DNA from: Spirometra erinaceieuropaei
Taxonomy: Eukaryota; Platyhelminthes; Cestoda; Diphyllobothriidea; Diphyllobothriidae
Direction of reading: 5' to 3'
NCBI GenBank assembly: GCA_902702965.1
Contig: CACRXP010000629.1
Coordinates: forward strand, 180,813-244,812
Length of the DNA: 64,000 nt
In this document: piece after piece, positions 21,351-32,956 of the stretch
Layout of the letters: each line of letters starts with the position of its first letter
How positions within the stretch are numbered: the stretch's first letter is position 1
The notes under the pieces: model-generated
What the model saw: only the letters and a program-made list of their open reading frames with translations
What the model was told of the DNA's origin: nothing
Databases searched by the model: none
Position numbers and translations under genes: made by a program

Positions 21351-21969
21351 AAGATGAACGAGGTATGTCTTTGTATATAATAGCAGTGTTGACAAAGACA
21401 AGAGTGGGTAATGCTATTTTTTTAACTAAAGTATAGTGTTCTTTGTCGACAAGCGCTGTAATCAGCTTGTTTGACGGTATCTTGTTTTACCAAACGGGGA
21501 CTAAGTACGCATAAAAATGTATTTTTATGGAATGTGGGCTTCAGTCTGCCACCTTTCTGTGCCACGCCGTCCAACAAAGATAGCAAGGCATTTCTCTATA
21601 GAAAGTTGGTTTAAGCGCATTCAAAAAATAGCAGCTGATGGGTTGCCGCGTGAGTGTTGCAGTAGCTACGTTACTCTCGAGAGAACAATTTAATAAACAG
21701 GGCTTTAAGTTAAGGAAGCTGGAACAGAATGATCCGCAAGCAAGCATGACGACGATTTTATTTGTCGAACCCTGAAGCATCATTATTTGCCACTTGGATA
21801 CTTTTCACAGGGAAGGTCTGTTAATGTTTTCTATGCATACAATCAGAAGCAAAATGAAAGATTTCAGAGAAATACCATGCCAATGCCGCATGAGAACAGG
21901 AAACTAATCAAACAATATCTTTTTGTTTAATGATATATTGATTGCAGATTTCATTCGGGAAAAGGGTGT

Positions 21970-23275
21970 ACTATTGGTGTAATAACTCATGCAATGTTAG
22001 CACAAATTACGAAATGCACATTCGACTCAAAAATATTACTAAAGTAGGTTTGTAAAATCAGTTACTTTACGGAATAATCCAAAGATATTTCAGTAACCTA
22101 AGGATGCCAGCTCTTGAACGAACTTCTTTACAGCGGCCGGCAGAATACTGCACTCTGTAGAAAATGACCACTTAGGTTACTTCGGATTTTTTTACAGATT
22201 TTGATGTCCATATAAATATTAGTATATTGCACGTAAAACATGCTAAAAACCATTCATTGTTTGGCCCATTTGAAAGTAAATCTCATTTTTTCAAATATTA
22301 CACTTAAAGGAAATGAGTAAATTAGTTTAAAAAGTTTTTTAATTTCCCGAATAATTTTGAACCCGACCTGCCGTTACAGCTGCATTTGGGGTTTCGAAAC
22401 TACAGGCTATATATCTTCCGTGTATGGTAAATCACACTTCCCTATACGCAATCAAAAGAAAACGATAAGGGATTCATAAAAGTTGACAGTGGATTTGGAC
22501 CACGTTGTAAATTTTACAAACATCATGAATAAATGCAGAGACTCCGTGTTTCAGAAGCGGGCATTTCACGGTCTTTAAAATCTGATAAGCAGAAACTTTC
22601 TAAGAGTAAATTACACCATTCCTTCAAGAATAAAACTTAAAAAAGACGTATTCTCTTTCCTAATGTATTGAACAGTGAATATTTTAGTGTTTTTTATGAA
22701 GTATATTTAGATTTGTAAAGTTATCGAAAATCAGTAGGAAAAATTCGGTCAGATTTGGCTATGAAGGCGAAAACAAACTTCAGCCACGACAATAGGGGAC
22801 TTTGCAGTCGGACCAGGCAAAGTAAACGAGACGAGGTTAAGTAACTGCATGCAAAAAGCTATTGAGAATGCGCGGTTGTAATTTGAATGGTTGAGAAATT
22901 GTTGGCCTAACCCCTAGCTATAACTATGAACCCTAACGTCTAATCCCAACGGTAAGCCCTAACCCTTGCCATAATCCTCAACCGATGTCGTAAAGCCAAG
23001 CCCCGAAACATCGAACGCGAGAAGTCAAAAGGTGCGGCTGCATAACCACATCTTACCAAACATTCATATTACGCAAGTGGCCACTCTTACAGTGTAGGTT
23101 TCGTAGGCGGGCGGATAGAATACCCTTCAAAAGCCATCATGAATTATTTAAATTACCAAAAGATCGCACTGTACAGTGATTAATATTACAAACCTATACA
23201 AGTCAGATTTCCTCGAGTCGAAAACGCATTTCAGAATTTCGGTTAACAGTTCAGGATTTTGCGCATATGCTATAT
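21970..23275 (-). repeat. FB element copy 2, minus orientation, with an internal insertion
   Basis: The left end has TAACTCATGCAATGTTAG; the right end has ACTCGAGTCGAAAACGCATTTCAGAATTTC, its inverted partner. The middle matches the FB consensus in reverse: TTCCCGAATAATTTTGAACC and GGGTTTCGAAACTACAGGC. About 22750-23090 is not FB sequence and includes a telomere-like island, so it is an insertion or a replaced section. Confidence 0.65.
22905..22990. repeat. Degenerate telomere-like island
   Basis: CCTAACCCC, AACCCTAACG, AAGCCCTAACCC and similar words over about 85 bp, inside the non-FB part of the FB copy. Confidence 0.65.
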
Positions 23276-23300
23276 TTCTGTGACGACTTTATATTTTTAG

Positions 23301-23578
23301 ATGAGCCTCCGAAGTCGGCCAAGGTGATTATTTGTGAGAGGAACTTTCTACGAGAACAACCCCAATGGTCAAAAACATTCAAGAACTACCAACACCTGAT
23401 GGTTTGTTTTGGCCATTACTTCGGACAGCGCCCTGTTTGGCGGTCGACGACAGAAACCATTGAAATCCGGGGGAATAGTTACATCGCAAAGGATGCATTT
23501 GGGATTGAAGGCATCAATCGATGTCGAATTAAGAAAATATTTTTGCCAAATAATGCATCTGTTCGGCCTTTAAGGGAG
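23301..23578 (+). CDS. Candidate internal coding exon (92 codons), unknown protein
   Basis: A strong acceptor (GACTTTATATTTTTAG) opens a 278-nt frame closed by donor GTAGGT after GGGAG. The product is strongly protein-like: KSAKVIICERNFLREQPQWS, then FKNYQHLMVCFGHYFGQRPV, RSTTETIEIRGNSYIAKDAF and IEGINRCRIKKIFLP. Entry phase 1, exit phase 0. The phase-0 exit fits the phase-0 entry of the plus-strand candidate exon at 28085, 4.5 kb downstream, so the two may belong to one gene (inference). The exon begins 25 bp after an FB repeat end. No family recognised. Confidence 0.4.
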
Positions 23579-24168
23579 GTAGGTATGATTCGGATTTAGA
23601 TTACGACAGTCTAATTTTTTAGACAACAACCAGCCTCTTCCTCTGTGGTGTAAAATTTATATTAATTCAACAAAACTCTCGGAGTTCAATTTAATGGATA
23701 GTCTACTTGCTCTAATAAGAAGAAATTGGGAAAAGTCAAAAAACACTTATTCAACAAAAGATGAATTTTGTGCTTGATAATTATATTGAACCAACCACCA
23801 TCGATATCCATATTGTATGCATGTCCTCCCGAACCACAGAGGTAACCAAAGCATAAGGAAAGTCAACGAACTACTCATATATTGTATTTTTATTTATTTT
23901 TGTCACCATTTTTTATAAGTCCTGCTTTATACTAGGCTTTAAATAATTGACCTGTCATAAAGTCATTTTTCTGATTTGACGTTTTTTTGGTTCCATATTT
24001 TATTTCCTGGTTAATACGTAGTTTTTCGTCAGGTAGACAATACTTCTTTAAAGATCAGTCGCTTCTTTTGCATTTTCTAACGTTTAAGGATGCAGGGCGA
24101 ACAAGCCAGGCCCTGTAAGGGCTTTTTGTGTGAAGGTCTTGACCTTTCATCTATTAGGTCACGAACTG

Positions 24169-24188
24169 CATATATATATATATATATA
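24169..24188. repeat. (TA)n microsatellite
   Basis: About 20 bp of alternating TA. Similar short runs occur near 34066-34086 and 61410-61430. Confidence 0.8.
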
Positions 24189-24834
24189 AATTTGGATTCC
24201 AAGAAATATAATTCGAAGTCAGAGAAGTTCGTCTGAGAGGCAACAATATAGGCATGACTGAGACAAAAATAAGTACAAATATGTATGTCATGCTTACGTA
24301 TAGGCATAACCGAATAGAGTAGAAAGCAGAACGATGGATGTGAACATTTTACTAGCATACAGAGCTCGTTACTCGCATTTTATTAAGGGTAGCCTGATGC
24401 TATAGCAACTCCTATTGGCACTGTGAATTTGACCTGACCGTAAGACGAGCAGACAATTTGGGTAAGACCCAAAGGTCAGTGGCGTGTTTCCCATCCCCTA
24501 TGGAAAAATATTAGACTCATATTGTGTGGTGTTGATTGCAGCAAACTCTGCTATCTGGCTCACCTTACCAGAAAATTGGTTCGCTAACGTCAGCGAACCG
24601 AGAGCCATAAACCTACGTCTAGATTTTAAGGTCGATGTCTGTACACTTTGGGAATATAACCATTAGCCCTCTGATCAGTAGATGAGGAATCATGTTGAAA
24701 AAATCATAATGAAAGTATTCAGAAGACCATTTGGCAAGCATACGTACAGTAAATGTGCAAAAGCATGAAATGTTAAAAGAAATTCCGAATTGCGTCTTGG
24801 TTTCGGAATGAGTACATATGGGTGCAGTATAAAT

Positions 24835-25725
24835 GATCATGCATCATACTCCCATAGTAATTCAGTTACTTAAGGATGCCGGCTTTTAAAAGAATTTCTT
24901 TGCAACTGGCTGAAAAACTAAAAACCGTAAACAATGACTACTTGATTAGTATGAATTTTCGTCATCGATTTTCGATGAACATAAAACTTCAGATATATTT
25001 CATATAGAACATGCATCAAAACATTCGTTCTTTCACGAGTTTGATTGAAAATTAAGTCCTCTTTAAAGTGTATACATGAAAGTATGGTATAATTTGGTTT
25101 TAAAAAAAGTCCCTAATTATTAGATTTTTTAAGATCGTGAAATGCCCGTTCATCGAACATCATGTTTCTGCACACACTAATGCTGCTTCCACGGTATGCA
25201 ATATGATTAAAATCCACTGCATCATTTTATTAACTCCAAATGGTATTTTCTCAATAGCCCATGGAAAGATGCGAATTTCTGAACACAGAAAATGTGCAAC
25301 CGGTAATTTAAAATCCTGAATGACTGTGTAATGGTATTTTAAATTCAAAATTATTCGGGAATCAAGAAAGGTTTTTAGAACCTAATTATACACTGCATCA
25401 AAGTATAAATTTTGAGGAAGACGTAATTTTCTACCGAATAAGTAAACGAAGGAATATTTTAAGGCATGCATTCTATGCGATATATTGGAATTTAAAGGGG
25501 CATCGAAAATTAGTGAGAAAAATTTGCATTACATAGGCAGTCACTTTTTACCGAGTGTAGATTTGCAGCCAGCCGGGGGCACCCTGAGATAACTGAATTA
25601 TTTTGGAATTGTGCCGCACGGTCACTTGTATTAAAATCTTAGTTAAGTTATCTATTCGAGTCGAAAACGCATTTGAGAAATTCGTTCAACATCTCATGAG
25701 TTAGCACATATACTGTAAATTGTCA
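24835..25725 (+). repeat. FB element copy 3, left end missing
   Basis: It runs from ATTCAGTTACTTAAGGATGC through the middle (CGTGAAATGCCCGTTCATC..) to the right inverted end TCGAGTCGAAAACGCATTTG and CATGAGTTAGCACATATACTGTA. About 100 bp of the left end are absent. Confidence 0.7.
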
Positions 25726-26082
25726 GCAAAGTTGTCGTTGGGCCAGTACATTTGTATGGGGAGTGTATAGAGGTGAAAGATGTGATAATAAGAGAAATTG
25801 ATTTCAGCTTACCTTACAATACTTTTAGCGTGTGAGGATAAGAGGGGGGGGTAATAAGAGCATTGAGTTAGGTGGCAGTGAGAGTTAGGTACAACCGTGC
25901 AAAGGATGAGGGGTGCCGAGAAGTGCATGCAATTAACCGATCTTGGGCGTAGAAGATGTTGAGCATGCACTAACTATTTTGCAGACACGATACCGGCTTC
26001 TGTAACCTGATGGTATCAGCTCCTGCTAAGCTAGCGGGCGCTTAAGATAGTTCGATGGGACCTTGAACATCACGCAGAAAGC

Positions 26083-27010
26083 TTATTTGGGGCCCAAATG
26101 ATGGTGCAAATCAAAAACATATGCGAGAACGGCGCTGATTATGTTGCTATTTTTGTCTTTTCTGAAACATGCCAGGAGGTGTTTCCGTATTCTTTTGGAT
26201 AGGCGCCCATTCGTGCAACCCAGATAACTTGCTAGATAGCAATAAGTAAGTGAGTACGTGTACATGGAAGTTTTCTGAGCCGTAAACCTATTTTTACCCT
26301 CTCCGTAAGGTGCGCTGCGGAGAAAGTTCGTAGCACAGCCTGGTTAAGGCGTCTTTTCAGGAGCTCATTCTTTGCGCCCCGTTGAAAAGGGACTTTGAGC
26401 ATCAGAACTTTCTTGCCCGTCGTCAATGTGATGGGTTTTACGGGTCGTCCTGTAATGCTCTTTACAGCACATTTGTCGGAATACGCGTTCGCTTGAAGCA
26501 GGTCCTGGAACATTCTATGCATCTCATCGATGTTGTCTGCCGCACAAACGTTTCTAAACCTTTGTGTTAAACAAAGAATAGCATTGCGCTTTTGTTGAAG
26601 GAAAGCGAAACTGTGTATGTTCATAAATTTTCCAGGTTGGGCTTTCTTCCCTAACGCTCTTTTAAGCGTCACAATCAGCTCCTCTGTTTAGTAGGATATC
26701 TAGGAAAGAGCCCAAACTGGCACAGTAACCTTCATTGAGAAATGCGCCTGATTTATAGCATCTTAGAGGATATCTTGGTTGGTTTCTGTGATGACGCCTG
26801 AGAAGAGGTAATCAGCGTAACGGCCGTAATGTCCTAGCTCATTGGTCGAGTCGTTTAGTGGCGATTTTTGCAACTCGTCCATGAAGAACGGCTAACAGAA
26901 GATCAAGGTAGGATCTCATGGCAAAGCCGTTTATTAGCCTGTAATGTTAGTTTTGGAAAAAGAACTGAGTATTGTACGTGACCTAAAGGATAAAAGATGT
27001 CGAAATTTAC
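26083..27010 (-). mobile_element. PLE-D fragment: RT end, linker and GIY-YIG domain
   Basis: On the minus strand, in shifting frames: a palm motif region reading GHYGRYADYLFSG, the post-palm FLDILLN stretch, then GKKAQPGKFMNIHSFA, RNAILCLTQRFRNVCAADNI and LLKRRLNQAVLRTF (linker, 26232-26672). Last comes YLGCTNGRLSKRIRKH, the GIY-YIG core (26083-26265). It is a different lineage from PLE-1: no RYVDD box, and a different linker. Stops and shifts make it dead. Confidence 0.65.
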
Positions 27011-27099
27011 TAATGATGGTTAATCGTTCGCCAACTGGCACAAATGCGTGGGTTCAACATCTGTATTGACACAGAATGACCTTGAGAAAATTGAGAACA

Positions 27100-28084
27100 A
27101 AATGAATATTAAAGGCAATACCAAACTTTTTCAAAAAAGCAAATAGTTCTAAAAAAAGTCTGAAATGCTTGTAATTAAGTGAACCCTGATTTACGATGCA
27201 TAACAAGCCTACATATGCAAACAGCCGAGTGAATACGGCAGCAAAAATAGAATTATGCTTAAAGGTAGCCTTTTAGCGAAGTTTGTATTGTAATATACTT
27301 TAGGAAATAGTGTATAGCGGTTTGCTAACAACCTACATTCTGAACACAGATTTCGAAGAGGTTTTCTTGGAATTCGTAGTACGTTTGCATAAATGGAGAT
27401 GCAGTTCAGTAAGGCAAACATAAATTTGCTCGATTTTGCCACCATGGACTATATAGGAATAAAGGTCACATGTGGCCAATCCAGTCGATGACTAATCATT
27501 TAATTAGATTTATCGTAATTAATGGTAGCATATCGTGTAGTGTACTTTAAGAGGATATTTTCTCCGCAGAAATAATTTGCACTTTTCATACGTTGTGCAT
27601 TACGTCGAATTTCCGATCGGCTTTGATATACTGCTGAATATTTCATGCTTTTCAGTGTTTTCAGTCGGCTGTCCATAAAGACGGATTCTGTATTAGGTAT
27701 TTAATTAAACCTTAACATTAAGATATTTCTTGAAGGTAGTCACCACATTACTGAGCGTTTAAGCGTTATTTTTTATAAAGATGGTCGATCTGGTTATATT
27801 TAAAAATGCACGTAAACATGAAGAAAATGAACGTTCACACCAAAATTCAACAACGAGTATGACTTCGATCAAACAGAAAACTTCTAATAGGTTTCCATTT
27901 TAATACTACATTACGTAGACTGACGTCTGTGTGCTTTGCCTTTTGTATGGTGGAGTTAAGGATAAACTTGACATTTTTAGCCATTTTCTCTTGATAGTAC
28001 TAAAAATGCTGATATTTTATATCACCGAAAATAGAAACCACAACTTCCTTTTTGCACTGCGGTTTTTTTTACTATTTGGTTTAG
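27100..28084. other. No recognised feature
   Basis: AT-rich. It ends in the pyrimidine tract that precedes the candidate exon at 28085. Confidence 0.4.
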
Positions 28085-28324
28085 ACTCCATTCTATGATT
28101 GTGGATGCATGGCGGATTGGCCATACAACTACCTGTATTTTGCTGAAATTGTTAGTGTTTTGCGGGTTCCATCTTTAAACTACGTATATGTAGAAACTAG
28201 ACCGCACACAAGTAATCTCTCATATGACCAAATCTGGAAACGACGTTTTGGTGATAGTCAGTTGGATGTCGAATTCCACAATTTTCCAAGTGACAAGACA
28301 ATTTTGGTCAATTTAAACAAATGA
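28085..28324 (+). CDS. Candidate terminal coding exon (79 codons), unknown protein
   Basis: A very good acceptor (GCGGTTTTTTTTACTATTTGGTTTAG) opens a phase-0 frame to TGA at 28322. It encodes TPFYDCGCMADWPYNYLYFA, then EIVSVLRVPSLNYVYVETRP, YDQIWKRRFGDSQLDVEFHN and FPSDKTILVNLNK. Residue use is protein-like. It could be the last exon of the gene whose exon lies at 23301-23578, with matching phases, but there is no direct proof. No family recognised. Confidence 0.4.
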   Translation, partial: TPFYDCGCMADWPYNYLYFAEIVSVLRVPSLNYVYVETRPHTSNLSYDQIWKRRFGDSQLDVEFHNFPSDKTILVNLNK

Positions 28325-28929
28325 TTGCCTGCGTGCGTTACCGACTGCATTTTAGGGCACGAGATCGCAGAGAATTCATAAACAGACTTTAAAAATCGAA
28401 AAAACTGTTAGTTCTCTATAAAATTACCTGTTCGTCAGCAAACAGATTCTCACGGTAAACATCGGACACAAATCTATTTTTAACTTCAAAAGGCTCTGTT
28501 TGCTAGAACTCTCGAGTAAATTACTCACTTTTTATGGACAAAAAGCCAAAATATGAAATCAAATACCAGGACAGGTATAAGAGTGGCAAATTTCCCGATT
28601 ATCTCACAATGATCATTTTTTGCTCAAATTGTTAAATAGTCTGCTCGAGAAAATTGTGTAGAGACATTTTCTGCACATGAAAAGGATATTTTCTCGAAAA
28701 GAATATATAGCGAGCAAAGTTTTCAACGTATAAAACGTCCGACGATTCTTATATCAGATTCTGTCATGGAGTTTCATGAGAAAGGTCAAATACCTTACGT
28801 AAATGTTCCCATTTCGTGCTAACTGACCGATAGGTACAAGCAGATTTCATGGACTGACTCTGGGACCAGAACGTATATTAAGACCGATAAGATGTCTAGC
28901 AAATATTTACGCACCTAAATTCAGAGTGA

Positions 28930-29440
28930 CCAGCAGATCGTTAATAGAAACGAAAAGGCGAGTTCCAGAAAGCAGTCGCAAAGAGCAAGAGCTTTATCAG
29001 CCAGGCGTTTCCGGTTCTTACTCGAATCCATCATCAAAGACAGAGTCAGTCAAGGGAGTCCGAAACATCCGGCGATCGTTTCATCTTCCTGGTTGCAGGC
29101 CGTCCTTGTGAACCTTCGGAAGACCAAACGATTCAGAGGTGTTTGCGCCGACTGGTCAGAGTTGACGGTCGCCTAACACAAACATTATTTTTGAAGAAGC
29201 AGACGTTTTATTGATTTTTGAAAGTCAAATTAGCAAGTCTGACATTGGGTCCACGCATCAGTGTCCGTTTGCGAATGATTAGCGCTAGAGATAAACTTGT
29301 CTCTTCCCTGATTTAGCCTGATGGGTTTGTGTTCTCGCATCTGCTTAGATAGAGGCCTAGTCGTCCGACCAATATAACATGCCCCATAGGAGCAATTGGG
29401 GGCGTAGATGCAAATTAAAGGGCTTTAAAAAGGCAGTATA
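28930..29440 (-). mobile_element. PLE-F fragment: GIY-YIG domain and 3' end with a hammerhead-like motif
   Basis: Minus strand 29230-29425 reads CSYGACYIGRTTRPLSKQMR, EHKPIRLNQGRDKF and SANHSQTDTDAW, the start of a PLE GIY-YIG domain (YIG, Arg, Glu-His). Downstream on the same strand at 28999-29042 is a hammerhead-like core. No RT is present. The link between the domain and the ribozyme-like end is inferred from order and strand. Confidence 0.55.
28999..29042 (-). ncRNA. Hammerhead-ribozyme-like motif
   Basis: Minus strand: TTTGATGATGG, a hairpin GGATTC.. ..GAACC, GGAAACGCC, TGG, then TGATAAAGCTCTTGC. It resembles the motif at 63.6 kb (AATAAAGTTCTTG after the core). The first box base and the cleavage triplet are changed. 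Confidence 0.35.
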
Positions 29441-29811
29441 TCCCAATCTTCAAAGCGACACCTTCAGGGCCAGACACCTTCCCTCCCTAAGCACTGACAG
29501 AACTAGAATCGGACACCTCACCTCTGAGCTCCCCTCTCCATACTGAATTTTATTGAATGATTTGTTTTTGCTATTATTTCCTTCCTTGTATTAGTTCACA
29601 GACCTGATGATAAGTAATCGAAAGCGCATTTTGCCGGACTTGACTTCTTTAATATTTAGTTAGGTGTAATCGCTGAAATTTAAACACGTCTCATGGGTTA
29701 GGTCACGAAAAGTAATGTTGTTCCTATCTAACCGAGCGTCCGTTTCTGCGTCCTGATTGGTATCTCAATAAAAAAGCCTATTTGGCGAGAACCAATGACT
29801 TAAAAAAAATA

Positions 29812-29960
29812 AAACTGAAAGATCTTATTTCGTAGCCGTACCTGTTAGGATTTAAGGGTTAAGGTTGAGGAGTTGGGGTTAGGGGTTGGAGGTTAGGGTT
29901 AGGGGTTAGGCTGCGGCTTGTCTTCTGCAAGTACGGTTAAGAAATAAGATCCGACAGTTT
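29812..29960. mobile_element. 149-bp mini-element with inverted ends and a telomere-like core
   Basis: The left end reads AAACTGAAAGATCTTATTTC.. and the right end, in reverse, reads AAACTGTCGGATCTTATTTC... These are roughly 33-bp imperfect inverted repeats continuing to a GTACCTG-like word. Between them lies GGTTAGGG-type degenerate repeat. Related ends occur at 47308-47345 and 48936-48962. A MITE-like element carrying telomere-like DNA is the simplest reading. No clear target duplication was found. Confidence 0.6.
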
Positions 29961-30407
29961 AGCAACCCAACTCTTGCGCGTCTTCTAGGTAGCGGCCAAT
30001 CCCCCCGCCCCAATCATTCAGTGTACAGCTCACTCACAATGACCTTTAAACGTATCACCGGCAGTTGACGCGCCCGAAAGGCGCTACTCCAAATGTCCAG
30101 ATTTTATTTGTTTCACTGTAGTGGCCCGAAGATGAGGAATTTGTGGAACCCATAGACGAATTGCATGAAGTTGAAAAAAACTGTATTCTGCGAAACAGGG
30201 GCCTCAGGCAAAGACGCAGTTGGCATCGCGAGCTGTCAATGAACCCTTGGTTGACGTGAGGATCATGCTTTAACAAAGTTTCCAGAGGGACGCTCTTTAA
30301 AGATCGTTCAGCCGAACACTCCCTAGATGTCTGCGGGTCATAGGAGTTTGTTCATCCGCTGCTCCACCCTGTCAAGATTCGAAAAGACCAAACAAAGTCG
30401 CACTTAA

Positions 30408-31115
30408 CATGCAGTAGGTTTGCTAACTCAGGAAATGTCAGCCAAAATTCCAAAATGCGTTTTCGGCGTTATAAGGTTAGTGAAGTCGGGCGGTATTACT
30501 GTTTTCCGTGCGGCATAATCCTAAGATATTTGAGTTACTACGGGTTGGCGGTTTTAGAACGAACTTCTTTTGGGCCGCCGGAAAAAACTACACTTTATAA
30601 GAATGACTACTTAAGTGATGTAAGTTTTTCGTCCTAATTTTTCATGTCCCTATATTTCGCAGAAAAACTCATACACCTACTCATTCTTTAAACCATGTCG
30701 TGGAAAAATACGTCTCCTTTAAATTTTATGCCTGAAGGAGGGGGATGATTGATCACAAGATGTTATAAGACCATGAAGTGACCGTTCATGAAGCATCGTG
30801 TCTCTGTATTAACTAATGTTACATGTAATGTTTACAGCATGGCTAACGAACCTCATACAGTTTTCTTTTAGTACAGTACAGAAATTTATGATTGTTCATT
30901 CATGGAAAATATAGTGTAGATTAGAAACCCCAAATGCAATTGTAACAGTTGGTCGGGTTCAAAATTATTCGGGAAATGGAAAAGTTTCTTAACTCCGAAT
31001 TATACCCCCTTCAATACGAAATTTAAATAACACGTAATTCACTACCAAATGTTTAAAACAACGGATATGTGTGTGTATGTGTGCATCTGAATCTATAAGG
31101 GCATCGAAAATCAAT
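30408..31115 (+). repeat. FB element copy 4, right end missing
   Basis: It starts GCAGTAGGTTTGCTAACTCA and keeps the consensus order: AAAATGCGTTTTCGG, GCATAATCCTAAGATATTTG, CTTCTTTTGGGCCGCCGG, CCGTTCATGAAGCATCGTGT, AGAAACCCCAAATGCAATTG, AAGGGCATCGAAAATCAATG. It stops before the right inverted arm is complete. Confidence 0.7.
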
Positions 31116-31898
31116 GCAAATCAGATGTGCTGATCCAACGTGCCAATTGCGCTTCAACGAACTTGAGTGCAGTTCCCTGATTTGTTCGATCAGCTGAATG
31201 ACTGAGGTATGGTTTACTCTTGATGACATATCGCAAATGCATTGTTAGTACATTTTCCTTTCATATGAGCTTCAGTTGGTCTAGTCATACACTTAAAATG
31301 AGTCAATTTTCCTGGTCTGGGCTTTATTTTAGTTTACGCCACGGCACAAGTAATGGGCTTAAAAGCCGCCGCACACAGTGCTGGCCTTGGAGGCCCTGAA
31401 GGGAATCATGTGTTTTTGTAGATTTTTTGTAATAGAATTTGCCTTAAAACAAAAAGCAAACTAGCCTCCATATACTTATTATATGATTACTCATTTCGTG
31501 AGCTGTTTTGGATCAGAGATTACCGCATTTGTAGCCTCATCTTACGTATACAAACTGCGAGGATACTCATAAAGTGAGTTTCGAAAGGCGAATTTTTTGG
31601 ATCTTCTGATGCCAGTGATAGCATTTAAACCAGTTAAATCGAATGCTTTCAAGTAAAAATAGCAATCTATGCGTATAGGAACTGTTCTCTCTGGAGATTT
31701 TGTGAAAAATAGCCTGGGTTTATTTACTGATAATTTAAATGCCATCTGTTCTACAACAGTCATGTTTCACATTCTCAAAATCCCTGACTTCTAGCAGACA
31801 GAAAGACCAGCTGGTAAACATCACGTATCTCCAGACTGATTACAGTGACATGGTAATTTAACTTTCTTTTGCTACTCTCCCCCCTGTGACCAGCTACT

Positions 31899-32161
31899 TC
31901 ACTCAGGAGGGGCGCGGCGCAGAATCAGCGCTGTCGTCTTCATGTCTCCATCCAGACAGCCATAGCCCCGACCTCCACATCCAACTCCAAACCGCATGCC
32001 CTCAGACTGCAGACTGGTGTTGGTGTCTTGAAGTACTGCTAATTGCTGCAGACAGATAGTTGATAGACATCCAGCTACCAGGGCATACGCCTCCCCGTAC
32101 AAAGAAGCATCTGAATTCAGTTTTCTGGTCATGCCAGCATGCGGTTTTGGAAAGCTGTTAA
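31899..32161 (-). CDS. Candidate terminal coding exon (~87 codons), unknown protein
   Basis: On the minus strand, acceptor GACTGTCTGCAG, then an open frame to TGA at 31899: NSFPKPHAGMTRKLN, SDASLYGEAYALVAGCLSTI, CLQQLAVLQDTNTSLQSEGM, RFGVGCGGRGYGCLDGDMKT and TALILRRAPPE. Entry phase 1. The glycine-rich GVGCGGRGYG is not a nucleotide-binding loop I can name. The composition is GC-richer and more protein-like than the surroundings. No partner exon identified. Confidence 0.38.
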
Positions 32162-32956
32162 CTGCAGACAGTCTTGCAAAACAAACCTAAGCCTAAAAGA
32201 ACATACGCATTAAGGAATGATTTACCCTTCAATGGCTTACTAGGATTGCCTTACAAATCACGCGTCCCCACCAGATCGACCACCTTTGCCAACCCGCTAA
32301 AGGAAAATATGCCTTTGTACTAACAGATATGTTCTAACGACAGGGGGGTCACATACGCCACAGAGGCAATCTAGGAATGGTTATACAGCATAAGAAATGA
32401 AAAGTTTGCAAAACATCTGTCCCGGCATGTGGATATAGAGAAGAGCAAAAACTTGATTTTCGAAATTTCCCGTTTGACAGCGAGCAGTCGTGGTACTCAT
32501 CGCATTTCGTTAAACAATGTCTCGCACTACTGTTTACCGCACTCCTCGGTACTGCCGTAGATAGTGAATGCAATTATCAGTGCATGGAGTCGATGGAAAT
32601 TGCAAAAGCTGCAAGTGCTACTGTCAGCAATTAGTAACTTGGTAGCGGGATTGAGAACAGCACGACCCAGTGAACACTAGCTGATGCATGCTTAGACGTT
32701 AAATAACTTCTCCTTGATACTGTATCTTTCAATCCCAGCCTCAGATGTCAGAAATTGCGAAAACATCACCGCCTCTTAAATAATACTTATCGATATATTA
32801 ATGCTTCAATTTGACTGAAATCAAGCCATCTAATCAAGACAATCGTAAATCGCAAATATATGAGCTTGACAAGTTATAGCATATTTCAGTAAGGGCACGG
32901 TTTTTACCCGGGGTAAACCCACTGATATATAAGAGTCACTACTTTATTTTCTTAAG

